DNA of 64,000 bases from Phytopythium helicoides (Eukaryota; Oomycota; Peronosporomycetes; Pythiales; Pythiaceae). The notes beneath the pieces were generated by a model. The model had not been told where the DNA came from and made no database searches. It saw only the letters and a list, made by a program, of their open reading frames with translations. This document shows, one piece after another, positions 22,588-32,421 of this stretch. Both the position numbers and the translations under genes were made by a program. Position 1 is the first letter of the stretch. Each line of letters starts with the position of its first letter. The DNA lies in NCBI GenBank assembly GCA_024867545.1, contig JANFNE010000007.1, forward strand, positions 1 through 64,000, read 5' to 3'.

Positions 22588-25340
22588 CTAACGATCGTCT
22601 TTGTGCATCAGTGTGTGTGCAATCTCCTCAAACCCGCAGAACGTCGCTGTTTGATGCGGCGTCTTCCCGCGTGCATCTGTCGCCACCAAGCTAGCGCCGT
22701 TGAGCACCAAGTAGTCGCAGCAAACTGTCGAACCCACTTGAGCACTCAGATGCAGTGCAGACTCCCCACCTCCTTGCTTCGCTCGTCTTGTGTTGATATC
22801 TACACCGTGAGCTAGGCCCCCAAACAAGTCCTTCAAGGTCACCACTAGCGGCGGCATCGAGGAACTTCGCTGCAACTAATCGCTCCGCTTCAGCTTTGTC
22901 CGAAACGCCTAATGGTTCGGCAAACCCGTGGAAGTGATACTTGGCAGTAATCCATTTGGTTTTCTCCTCACGGGACTGACTGCGATCCTGGCTTGGTCCA
23001 CCCTTCGGGAATTGTCGCCTCCCACGCAGCATTGACTGCGTCATTCCCCAGATGATTACGAAGTAGGGAAAGCAGCCCCATATCCCACGAGTCAAGTGTC
23101 AGCGACCGCACTTTGGACTCGTGAACACCAAGTGATCGGTGGATACCTGAGCACTCAATGCACAACAAGCACCCGATGTTGATCGACACCCAATCGGCTG
23201 GGCGAGCTCCACAATCAGCGCAACTCGGGTTTTGCGATAGTAACTGCTCGATAGCGTCCTGTTGTTCAGGGTGCACTTCCTTGTGATGCGACTGGCGCTC
23301 TAACATGGCTGCAGTGCTGCGCTGTGCTGCGTCCACCCAAGCACGCATCTCACGCTCGCTAGTGGCTTGTAGCAAGTGTCGTGCTTGGCTTGCATCGATT
23401 ACTTCAAAACAAAAAGGCAGAGTCGATGATCCCCCAGAGCCAGACGAGCTCACACCACTAGGCACCGATCCGCTCGCTCCATTCCGCCCCCACCGGCCGA
23501 TCCATCTGCAACCTCTCGCACACGAGCAAGCAGTAGATCGCACACCAGCACCAAGTCCATATGTTGCTGGCGCCCACCGCGATGCTGATACAGTTTACCG
23601 GCGTGTATCTGGAACCAACGACGCTTCCAGCTACGCGCCGGGAAACATTGTGTTGCGGACAAAGAGGTAGCCCTGTTTGACCACATCACCCGAAGGACTG
23701 TCGGAGATCGGAACAGAAACTTGTGGGTGCTGATCGTATCGACTACTCCAAGTTTCTCGCGACACGACTTCGACTGGAACGTCCATCGACCGAGGCATCC
23801 CAGCAACGCTAGGTTGCACCGCCGGTATCAGTGCCTGTGTTTGTTCCACTTGAGAGTAGTCGCTCGAGGTCCCCACGCAATCGGGACTCTAGAGCCTCCC
23901 GTTGCGCTGCCCACATGGCATCGTCAGCATCAACATCTTGCTTTGTAACCTGCAACGCCTCCTGGCGCTCACGGAGAGCGGGTTCAACCGCTTTGACCAG
24001 TTCATGGCACGCATGGAAATGTCCAAGCAATGCGTAAAGCAGTGAGTTGAAGCACTCAAGCAGCACCACTTTCTTGCGTGCATCAACGCGATTCAGACTG
24101 CGAACGAGATCGAACCGTGCGAGCTCGAAGCGCAAGACGAGCTCCTAAGACATCTCTCTCCAGCGTACGCTGCTGTCTTGACGGCACTGGTGCTTCGGCC
24201 GATTGGCTGGAAGTAGTGATTCCTCCTGTTATTGATGCAACCGATGGACTTCCAAGACCGCCCATGCTCGTGACTGTGTCCATTAGTAGTGACGACGACG
24301 ACGGGGTAGACGATATAGAGACGACACCGTTACTTGCCGGCGCATTTGAAGAGGCTGAGGATAATGTTCGCGGTTTGGCGAGGAGCTTCGCGAGCTGTGT
24401 CTCGTACTCATCACCTAGTCGCGACACCTCTTTTCGCAGTTCCAGCGTATCCTTTAGCTCTTGATCGGACAAAGACTCCAGAGCTTGTTGCAGCAAGGCT
24501 TCTACACTCAGAAGCATACTCACACGAGAGGACTGTAGCTGCGCGAGCGTATCGTGCACCTGATTGAACACTGACGAGAGGCTTCCAAGCTCGGGGCAGC
24601 TAGTCGTGAACAGTGCCCGTGCATGGCGCCTCGCCACAAGCTCGTCTGCGAGCGCAGCTTCTTCCTCACCGAATCGCATTCCCGCTCCGACATACTCTTT
24701 CATGCGTCCCTGCAGCTCACGCAGCATTGTGCGCAGCCCCAGTGAGTACTTCATCGTACCCTTCAAGTTGTCTTCTGAACATGGGTGAGTCCTCTGCAAA
24801 GTCCAGCACGACGTTTTTCCCCGTGCTCCTGGAAACTCCATCGACTTCAGCACTAGGTGGTGGAGGAGGCACCAGTTGAGGGGGAGTAGTCGTCGATGCT
24901 GTCGCTGGTGTAGCATTGATACTAATGTTCGAAGGAGCCGGCAAAGCTGCCGACTCAATAGAAGACTCGGCCACCGACTTCAGCGCCGCAGGAGACGACG
25001 CCGGGCTCGCAAACTGCCTCGCCGCCGGCTTCAAGTTGGGGGAAGACCCGCTGCCGGCTCGCGTGGCGCGCGTGAGCCACGCCGGGAGGCTGCTGCTGTT
25101 GCTGGACGAGCGTTGGCGCGCCGCCTTCCCCTTGCCGCCGCTCGAGGCTGCGCCGGCGTTGGCGGCCGCGGCCACCTGCGTCGTCACTGGATCCGGATCC
25201 GCCGCGCTCTCTCCGTCGCTACCGCCGACCGAGAGCTCGCCGAAGCGCGCGCGGTAGGCGTCCAACTGCGTCTGCAGCTCGAGGATCGTCAGGTCCTTCT
25301 TGAGGATCACCTGCTGCAGCGCCGCAAGCCGCGAGTCCAT
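22588..25340 (-). CDS. BAR-PH-ArfGAP-ankyrin (ACAP-like) GTPase-activating protein (frame-broken)
   Basis: Order along the protein: start [16 protein letters not shown] with a short coiled coil; Ser/Pro-rich linker; a BAR-like helical region ([10 protein letters not shown], then [20 protein letters not shown] to about [16 protein letters not shown]); a PH domain ([10 protein letters not shown], then [17 protein letters not shown]); an ArfGAP zinc finger ([32 protein letters not shown], i.e. C-x2-C-x16-C-x2-C with the catalytic Arg); and ankyrin-type repeats ([22 protein letters not shown]). This is the ACAP/ASAP plan: the BAR domain senses membrane curvature and the GAP switches off Arf GTPases on endosomes. 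Frame changes occur near 24740, 24120, 23650 and 22930. It is tail to tail with the channel gene, stops 56 bp apart. Confidence 0.88.
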
Positions 25341-25436
25341 GGCCGGCCGCCTGCCCCCTCGGCCGCCGGTCCTACGTGGCAAAATGGACTGCAGCAGCGC
25401 GTTTTCGGGCTAGTTCCGATATTTCAGCCAATCAGA

Positions 25437-25481
25437 GAGGGGTACATTGGTCATTCCGCGCTTTCGATTGGACAAAACCGC
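25437..25481. promoter_or_regulatory. Paired CCAAT boxes upstream of the ArfGAP gene
   Basis: GCCAATC at 25437-25443 and inverted GATTGG at 25476-25481, about 100-140 bp upstream of the ATG at 25340. Confidence 0.5.
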
Positions 25482-25685
25482 TCGGAAGACTTCAACCGCC
25501 GACTGATCCATAGACACTTGATGAGTTCATGAGCATGCAGAGGCACAAGAGTTGATTGAGTACGAAGGATATCAAGGGCTGCAGGCCCCACTACGCCTGC
25601 TGGACCACCGCACTGCCGACCTACACTACCAGACGGCGGCGGCGCTCGCGGGTGAAGCGCGGGGCTCGCTCTACAAGGCGCTGGC

Positions 25686-26680
25686 TTATGCTGAGGCGCC
25701 GGCGAACACGTCGGCGAACTGGTCGGCTGGGTGCTCGCGCTCGGGCTGGCGCGCGTCGCGATCGGACTGCGCCGACTTGCGGGACACGTAGCGGTCGCGC
25801 TTGTCGATCTTGGCATCCCGGCGGGTCTCGTTGGGCGACACGTAGCGCGCGTTCTGGTACAGCGTCTGACCGCCGAAGCTGCCGTCGAAGATGCGGATGG
25901 GGGTGAGCACGAACCGCGGGCCGATCTCGATCAGCTGCACGAGATCCTCGCCGCGGTGCAGCGCCGCCTGCTCGATCTTCTTGGTGTCGGCGTCATCAGC
26001 CAGCTGGTAGTTGCGGCACCAGACCTTGCCGTCGGCGTAGTAGAAGCTCATGACGCGGTCGATGAACGGCTTGCTCTTTGGGTGGCCCTTGGGCGTGCCC
26101 CACACCTGCGTGAACAGCTTCTTGATAATCTGCAGGTGCGGCTCCGAGTCGAACGCCTGGTCGAACGTCAGCAGCGGCCGCGAGCCCATGAGCGCGTTGC
26201 CCGTCATCTTGAGCTCATCCATGGTGTGGACTGCAATCAGTTCAAGTCGTCGTCAGTTGACCATTCCAAGAGTTTCCATGCGAGTTAGCAGCCAGCGCAC
26301 GCACCGTTCTGCACGAGGAAGCGCACCGAGGGACCCGTGCCGACGCGGCTGACCCACATGTAGAGGTCCTGGCGCTTGCGCGCCTCGAGGAAGATGGTCG
26401 TGTTGCAGCCCTTGATCTCGGCGATCTCGTTAACCACATGCAGCGTGTCCTTGGCATCGAGCTTGACCTCGCGCTTGTGGTGCGGCAACAGCTTTCGGAA
26501 GTCGTCCAGCAGGTGCCGGTAGCGCGTCGTGATGCCGCGCGAGCAGAAGACGAGCACGCGCTGCTTGTTGACGTACGAGCTGCCGCCCGCCACCACCACC
26601 TTCTGCTTCTTCGCCTCCTCGGCCGCCGCCGCCTGCTCGCCCTGCTGCTGGCCCTCGCGTCTGCGCTTCGCCAAGGCCAT
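25686..26680 (-). CDS. BRX1: Ribosome biogenesis protein BRX1 (Brix domain)
   Basis: Nucleolar factor needed for assembly of the 60S ribosomal subunit. The Brix domain is complete: NKQRVLVFCSRGITTRYRHL, LDAKDTLHVVNEIAEIKGC, MWVSRVGTGPSVRFLVQN, then GNALMGSRPLLTFDQAFD, VWCRNYQ and LIEIGPRFVLTPIRIFDGSFGG split over two exons. Start MALAKRRREGQQ with a basic N-terminus. A 74-bp intron (26231-26304 on the minus strand, gtgcgt...ttgcag) joins FLVQN to VHTMDELKMTGN, the expected sequence. Total about 306 residues. No frame break was seen, in contrast with many neighbours. Confidence 0.95.
26231..26304 (-). other. Intron of BRX1
   Basis: 74 bp, GT...CAG on the minus strand, phase 1 (codon g|tc). 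Splicing restores the conserved QNVHTMDELK. Confidence 0.85.
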
Positions 26681-26818
26681 GGTTGTCGTCGGTCGGAGAG
26701 GAAGGAGGCGCCGCGAACGATCGAGTGGCGGCTTGGCGCACACCGCTTCGCTCGAAAATGGCTGGCCGCAACGGGACTCAGACGAATGGCCAGATGCATC
26801 AGAACGTCTGAGATCGGA

Positions 26819-26852
26819 CCAATCAAATCGCTTGGAATATTTACAGCCAATC
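26819..26852. promoter_or_regulatory. Two CCAAT boxes upstream of BRX1
   Basis: CCAATC at 26819-26824 and GCCAATC at 26846-26852 in the 217-bp gap between the BRX1 start and the end of the next minus-strand gene. Confidence 0.45.
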
Positions 26853-26897
26853 ACATGCAAAAAAGTTACGGCAATCCCCATCATCTACAAGAGGGCC

Positions 26898-27958
26898 TCA
26901 TGGAGCTGCAGGAGGCTGCTGCAGGAAGAACTGCTTGAGCTTGTCCGTGTTCTCGTAGCCGGCCGTGAACTCCTGCACGATGGGCTTGCCCGTGCCGTTC
27001 TTGACCACAAAGCCCAGGTACGGCACGCCGTCGAACTCGAGGAATTTTTCGCTGAACTCGACGTCCACGAACGCGTTGATCTCGTCGAACCACTGGCGCG
27101 AGTGCGTGGCGACCGTCACGCGCAGCATGACGGCGTTGTCAGGCGCCGTGTAGTTGAAAGTAGTGCATGACGGGGATCTCGGCCTTGTCGCAAAACGGGC
27201 ACCAAGAGACGGCCGTTGAAGAAGTGCACGCCCGATACGAAGAAGACGAACAGCGGGTACGCGTTGTCGTAGAGCGCTGCGTAGTCGAGCACCTGCTGCG
27301 CCGTGTGCAGCTCGTAGACCTTGTTCTTGTGAGGCTCGCCGGCGGCCGGGTGGGCGACGCGGAAGACGTAGTCGAGCAGGTCGGGGTCCTTGCAGTACTG
27401 CCCCGCAAGCAGCGCCGTCGAGTTGCCGCCGCCCTCGTAGCGCATGACGGTGGGGATGAAGTCGATGTAGAAGAGCTGGTTCTGCCGGAAGGGGTTCATC
27501 ATGTCGGCCCAGAAGGGCTCCTGACCGATCCGCACCTCGACGATGCGCGAGCCGCGCGGGGAGCGCCGAAAGGCGTCATAGATGGCCTGCTTGCCGTGCT
27601 CGCAGTCCGGGTGCCAGTACGTGCCGTTCTCGTCCGCGTCGCTCATGAAGAGCACGTACAGCGGGCCCTGCGCGACCACGTCGTACTCGCGCACGAACTT
27701 GTGCGCCTCCTCGAAGCCCTGCACGACGTACTGCGTGTGCGCCAGCACGCGGTCGCGCCGCACGACGCCGGCATCGCCGCCCGCCACCGCCGCCGCGCCG
27801 TCCACGGCCGTGATGGACGCGTCGGCTGGCAGTACGCTGGCCGCCATGAACTGCCACATGTACACGACGGAGAAGAAGATGGCGCTGCCCAGCGCCAGCT
27901 GCATGAAGCGCATCGCGTGGCCCGCCGGCAGCGGCGGGCCCTCGGCCTTGCTCGCCAT
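26898..27958 (-). CDS. Double thioredoxin-fold (TXNDC17/DUF953-like) membrane protein, copy 1
   Basis: Start MASKAEGPPLPAG; one hydrophobic segment (about residues 18-40, LALGSAIFFSVVYMWQFMAA) suggests a type II membrane protein with the rest in the lumen or outside. Domain A: GPLYVLFMSDADENGTYWHPD, IVEVRIGQEPFWAD, PFRQNQLFYIDFIPTVMRY, as in TXNDC17 (TRP14), but the redox site WCPDC reads WHPDC. Domain B: YPLFVFFVSGVHFFNGRL, then after a shift near 27200 WCPFCDKAEIPVMHYF, with an intact CxxC, then GVPYLGFVVKNGTGK and a C-terminal helix. Potential N-glycosylation at NGT, NST and NGT fits a lumenal location. Same family as the genes at 36385, 37738, 39954 and 41407. Role unknown; a thiol reductase or isomerase of the secretory pathway is the best guess. 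Confidence 0.75.
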
Positions 27959-28142
27959 CTTGTGAGTGCGTCGAGCCTCGAGGAGGTCAGCAAGACGAGC
28001 CGCGCGCGCATTGGTTGATTTTAGCCGGACCGACTTCATCATGTGGCCAATCAGAGTAAGTTATATGAGAGTAGCGCGCATGATTGGATGAAAAGAGAGA
28101 ACAGCGACAGAATCAATCCGGCGGTGGAAATGGAGAGGCAGC
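27959..28142. promoter_or_regulatory. Bidirectional promoter with opposed CCAAT boxes
   Basis: 184 bp between divergent start codons. GCCAATC at 28046-28052 and inverted GATTGG at 28082-28087 lie near the centre, about 90-125 bp from each ATG. Confidence 0.6.
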
Positions 28143-29162
28143 ATGGAGGACGGCAGACAGGAGCGCTCGACTGAGGCTTACGACGGCCAGGAGCAGCGAG
28201 ACTGGGCTGGGCCTCCGCTGCCCATGGGCCTCCCACCTCCTGGAGCTTGGCAAGAGAGGGAGGAGTGGACTCCTGGCGTTAGCTTTGGCCACCACAGCGC
28301 GCAGTGGGGAGTTCCGTACCCGCCGTTGCCGTTGGCCCCGCAGTGGGCGACTGCGTATCCGCAACAGAGTTGGGATGATCCACGATCCCTCCCAATGGCA
28401 AGCGCGTTCGAGCAGATCACGCACCAGTCGGCGTACGAAGCAGTGGAGCTGTGCTATTACTCGCAATGTTCTCAACTCGGCACTGTTTGGATGAACGGCG
28501 GCATGCTTTGTACGAAGCATTTCGCTCACGCGAGCAGGAGAAAGTATGTCAACCCACACAACATCCCTTGTGTCTTTCCTGGCTGCAGTTTGCTCGGGGT
28601 CGTCTTCTTTGGTGCCGACTTTTACTGCAGCAACCATTTCAAGAATGTGGTCAAGCGTCGACCCTGCTTCCACTCTCCTGAGTGCACCAATGCTGGTGTC
28701 ATTGATCACAACGGAGATCGTTATTGCAAAGAGCACTTCAAAGCCATTTTCGATGAGAATCCAAGTCTCCGATGCGCCTTTCCAGCTTGCTCTAAACCAG
28801 GCACCATTACGTTCGAGAACAACCTTTATTGTAAGAGGCATCACAAGACTGTGGTGGAGCCGAATCTGTACGTGCACCGCAAGGCTCCAGGTGATGATGC
28901 AGACAAAGGCCGAATCTGCAATTTTGTGCGATGCAACAAAAAGAAGCGCATAACACTCAAGTACCGAGGGATGTTTTGTGAGAAGCACTTGCCTGTGATA
29001 GAGGACATCCGATCGCAGATCATGAACGCCAAGCTAGCCAACGATGAGCACACACAGATATCTCTGCGCTATTCAGAGATTTTTTTGCGCAAGTTTCTTG
29101 ACGAGGGTCACATTCGGTATTACCAGGAGCTTGTGCGCAAGCACGGCCAGACAAGCTTGTGA
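28143..29162 (+). CDS. Five-repeat Cys3-His zinc-binding-type protein
   Basis: 339 residues, unbroken. The first 100 are Pro/Gln/Trp-rich. Then five tandem modules of C-x4/5-C, a variable stretch, and C-x3-H: CYYSQC...LCTKH, CVFPGC...YCSNH, CFHSPEC...YCKEH, CAFPAC...YCKRH and CNFVRC...FCEKH. Each has a central Gly or hydrophobic pair, as in the Cys/His repeats often labelled WRKY19-like in oomycete genomes. Zinc binding is inferred from the regular ligands; DNA or RNA binding is not shown. The C-terminal 60 residues are helical (FLRKFLDEGHIRYYQELVRK). ATG 28143 is the first in frame. Shares a promoter region with thioredoxin copy 1. Confidence 0.7.
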   Translation: MEDGRQERSTEAYDGQEQRDWAGPPLPMGLPPPGAWQEREEWTPGVSFGHHSAQWGVPYPPLPLAPQWATAYPQQSWDDPRSLPMASAFEQITHQSAYEAVELCYYSQCSQLGTVWMNGGMLCTKHFAHASRRKYVNPHNIPCVFPGCSLLGVVFFGADFYCSNHFKNVVKRRPCFHSPECTNAGVIDHNGDRYCKEHFKAIFDENPSLRCAFPACSKPGTITFENNLYCKRHHKTVVEPNLYVHRKAPGDDADKGRICNFVRCNKKKRITLKYRGMFCEKHLPVIEDIRSQIMNAKLANDEHTQISLRYSEIFLRKFLDEGHIRYYQELVRKHGQTSL

Positions 29163-29493
29163 GATTTATAAACGAATGAATGAAATTATGCTTTTGCGTA
29201 GGTTAGATGACAAGGCTTTACGTAACCCATTGGTTTGTGATCAACATCTTCAGACCTCGAGCTATCAATATCACCAAAGTCTCAGCATCACTTTCTGAGC
29301 TGTCAAAGGTTTGGTTCCGCTTTTCGAGAACTCATGCAGGCTGTGAATATGGTCCATCACATACGAGTTGTATCTGTTGCCCACCATGCCGATTCCATTT
29401 TTAGCTTTGTATCGCCAAGTCTTGATGGAGCTTCAATTCGCTGAGGCATCTCCATTTTGAAGCCACAGTCGCCTGACATCACAACTCTGCAAG
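29163..29493. other. Intergenic, nothing recognised
   Basis: 330 bp between two plus-strand genes; no repeat, RNA or conserved coding signal seen. Confidence 0.5.
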
Positions 29494-31791
29494 ATGGGAA
29501 TTGTTGATGGCATCAAGAGCGACAAAATCAAGAGAGGATTGCCAGGCAAGAGTCAATGGCAGACTTGGCGGCGTGGGCCAGATGCCCTGTCAACTTCGTC
29601 CCCTCCATGGCACCGAAGGAGTATTACGCGTCTGCGTCGAGGTTTTAGTGGAGCAAGTGCAGTGGTTCCTATTGGCGTTCGACCTTCTCATACGGCCACA
29701 AGGAGCAATCTGAAGCCGCGCACTGAGGGAAATTACCGCGTATCGCTCAGGAAGCTGAGCAATGCGACAGCTGCTTCATGTCTTCCATCGCGTGATCACG
29801 CTTGTAGCCGCTTTGCTATACTTGGTTATTGCACTCGAAGGCGTGATAGCAACTCTCGAGGCGCTTGTGGGTGTTCCAAACCCGCTTCTATCGTCACATC
29901 CTCCTATGAAACGCAGCTGATCGGTTCTTTAGCAGGCAATTCTACCATCCGTGATAGTACACTGATGAAACTTCTAGATTCACAAATGGCCGCTCGCAGT
30001 GACACAATGTACATTGATCTCGACGGAGACTATATTTCTTTCTCTCATTGCTCGCAACCGTCATCGACAGATGCCATTTACAGCAATGCATTCCTTCGCC
30101 AAGTATACGCAAACATCGTTGCTGGCGCCTCTCACCACATTAACTTTTTGAAAAGCTCGCATGGGGAACTCATTTTGCCAGTTGTTGATTGCACCAGTGG
30201 GGCCATAGTATTCGAAGACTCTTCTGTTGCCAAGATATTTTACCTTGTACGAAATCTCCAACCGCAACCAGGACTTGGTGGTGCTGACGAAGTGGCTATT
30301 GTCGTTTTGACGCTGTCAAACCAAGTCTATGAGGCACCAAGCCACGACGAGCGCGGCCCATTTGGTGCAGCAACACTGAGTATTATTTTTGACATGTCGA
30401 CAACAACGGAGGTAGAATACCACTTTCTAGGCTCTACTGGATTCCCATTCAAAACGCTCAACTTCCATCCCTACGAACTGCTGGAAACCACCGATGATTT
30501 GTATTGGAAGCTTCGTTTGATTCCTCGTGGCGGAGATGAAGCTGCTCATGTAATCCTCACAACGTGTCGTACTGGCTTCTATTGGAAGTCGGCTTCGTAC
30601 CAATCGAACATCAATCAAGAATTGTGGGCACTCCCTTCCGAACCTCACTCATCATTGACAAGCATGGACTGGCTCGGCATTCCTGTGACACAAAATTCCT
30701 GGGCGTGGGTGCACCTTATCCACTTGGTGTTTGATGCTCAAACTTTCACTCAGTTAGTGATTCTTATGATAGTGATCTATCGCAACTGGCAAGTAGGAAA
30801 ACTGTGGGTTGGGGATGCCTTCTCTCCTATTGCTAACACCCTCATGCTTCGTGGAGGCTATGTGTGCATTTCGTGGGCAATCGATCAATTGTGGACGCTC
30901 ACGGAGTACTGTATGTCTATTGCGAACAAAGTATCTGAGGTGGAGGAAGTGTTTGCCCATGAAACTGTGATACACGCAGATCTCATGACTATGTTCTTGA
31001 TGAGTGCAAGTATTGCTGGCAAACTACTTCAAGAGCGCATTGATCCGCCACTGACGATGTTGCTGTTTGAATTGGGCTTTTACACGTCCAAGACTGTTCT
31101 ATCGGGGATCCCGAGTATCGCCGATACGCTGGTAAAGAAGACTGAAGCCGACTACGCTCTGGGCGTTGTCGAGACAGACATGGTCACTTCTTCAATATCA
31201 CCAATGGGACTTTGGAGTGCTCACCGCATGAAAAGCAAGGATGGTGAGCTGCTCGTTATCGTGCTGTTGCCACTTTTATTTTCCTTTGCCATTCTCATCT
31301 GCCTCACGCTGGCACAAAAAATGTGGCGAGGCTACCGAATACGCAAGGGCAAGGTTCATGTACAATTCAATCGCAGCTCTGTCCGAAGCTCTCGCCACTC
31401 TACGGCAGAAGAGTCGACCGACAGCAGGGGCTCGGTCAGCGGTCACGCCCACTCATCCTACACGCAGTTTGAGCTGGCGACAGGCGTGGAGCTCCGGCAT
31501 CGTTTCGGTGTGCTATGCAGTTACGAGAGCGCGCGCATCGTGAAGGGAATGACGTTTGCGTCCGCGGACGGCGTGTACTCGAGCGGGTTTGTGATCATCA
31601 ACGAGCGGTTCCTGGTGACAACCGAGGACCTCGCGACCATTTTCCTCATGAAGCTGCTGCGCCTGCGCTTCCGCAGCGTGTACGTGTACGACGTGGAGGG
31701 CCACGAGGTGCAAGCTATGGCACGGCTCGTGTATCCGCACTCGGTCTCGTTCCGCGACCTACTGCGGCTCAACATCAACATGCTCTCGTGA
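29494..31791 (+). CDS. Large multi-TM protein of unknown function (N-terminus frame-broken)
   Basis: The main frame gives 765 residues. From about residue 135 the sequence is coherent: a large, presumably extracytosolic domain (residues 140-420), then hydrophobic segments around FTQLVILMIVIYRNW, LMTMFLMSASIAGKLL and LLVIVLLPLLFSFAILICL, then a Ser-rich stretch and a globular C-terminus (residues 680-765) ending DLLRLNINMLS. The first 135 residues of this frame look non-native. In another frame at about 29770-29890 a clear TM helix appears (LHVFHRVITLVAALLYLVIA), so the true N-terminus probably uses it, with shifts near 29770 and 29905. No named domain is recognised; it resembles large lineage-specific oomycete membrane proteins in layout. 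The start codon is uncertain. Confidence 0.6.
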   Translation: MGIVDGIKSDKIKRGLPGKSQWQTWRRGPDALSTSSPPWHRRSITRLRRGFSGASAVVPIGVRPSHTATRSNLKPRTEGNYRVSLRKLSNATAASCLPSRDHACSRFAILGYCTRRRDSNSRGACGCSKPASIVTSSYETQLIGSLAGNSTIRDSTLMKLLDSQMAARSDTMYIDLDGDYISFSHCSQPSSTDAIYSNAFLRQVYANIVAGASHHINFLKSSHGELILPVVDCTSGAIVFEDSSVAKIFYLVRNLQPQPGLGGADEVAIVVLTLSNQVYEAPSHDERGPFGAATLSIIFDMSTTTEVEYHFLGSTGFPFKTLNFHPYELLETTDDLYWKLRLIPRGGDEAAHVILTTCRTGFYWKSASYQSNINQELWALPSEPHSSLTSMDWLGIPVTQNSWAWVHLIHLVFDAQTFTQLVILMIVIYRNWQVGKLWVGDAFSPIANTLMLRGGYVCISWAIDQLWTLTEYCMSIANKVSEVEEVFAHETVIHADLMTMFLMSASIAGKLLQERIDPPLTMLLFELGFYTSKTVLSGIPSIADTLVKKTEADYALGVVETDMVTSSISPMGLWSAHRMKSKDGELLVIVLLPLLFSFAILICLTLAQKMWRGYRIRKGKVHVQFNRSSVRSSRHSTAEESTDSRGSVSGHAHSSYTQFELATGVELRHRFGVLCSYESARIVKGMTFASADGVYSSGFVIINERFLVTTEDLATIFLMKLLRLRFRSVYVYDVEGHEVQAMARLVYPHSVSFRDLLRLNINMLS

Positions 31792-32421
31792 GTGAGTGAG
31801 CGCACAGTCCCACATCGCAAGTTGAAGTGCGATGGGTACAGTCGCCTCCTCCTTCAGCTTTCGAGGGCTCATTAATATATAGATGCCGAATGGCATACAG
31901 CTCTGGCGTCACGGGATGCGTTCAGATCCAAGATATCAATTGTAGCAGGTATAGCCACTACATGCTGTCCCTTACGCAGTCCAAGACAGCATGATTGTTC
32001 ATGCACACGACCACGCGACCATTTCGCCACGCGCACAAAAGTGACGGTCACTCGGAGTAATCTTGACCTTGAAGGCCGCTCGACACTGCCTTTTAGTATG
32101 GTGGAACACCAAGGTTTCCCCTAGAAAGGCCAGGGCGGCGGACCAGCCAGGCGGCGCGCGACACCGGAGCAGGCGACAGCGCGGCAGTGGGAGCGAGCGC
32201 CTCCCAGTTGTCTGCTGCTCGTTCTGGCGCTGGGCTGGACGCTACGAGGCGCGTGCGGCGCTGAACCGGGCGACTCAGGCGTGCGCTGGGCCGTTCCGGG
32301 CCTTTGGGGGCGTGAGCAGCGCCAGGAAACGGCCGCGCGGCGGGAATAGCGCGGCTCGCCTCGTGGAAAAAAGAATCCGCGAGGACACTTCGGAAATAGC
32401 CGCGGGCCGCTTCTGGAAGCC
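31792..32421. other. Intergenic, no gene supported
   Basis: 630 bp upstream of the double START gene. The last 300 bp are very GC-rich and probably promoter/leader. No repeat or RNA seen. Confidence 0.5.

Noticed and set aside
27167..28018. 283-codon ORF antisense to thioredoxin copy 1
   Set aside because: Composition typical of a mirror frame; the family on the other strand is clear.
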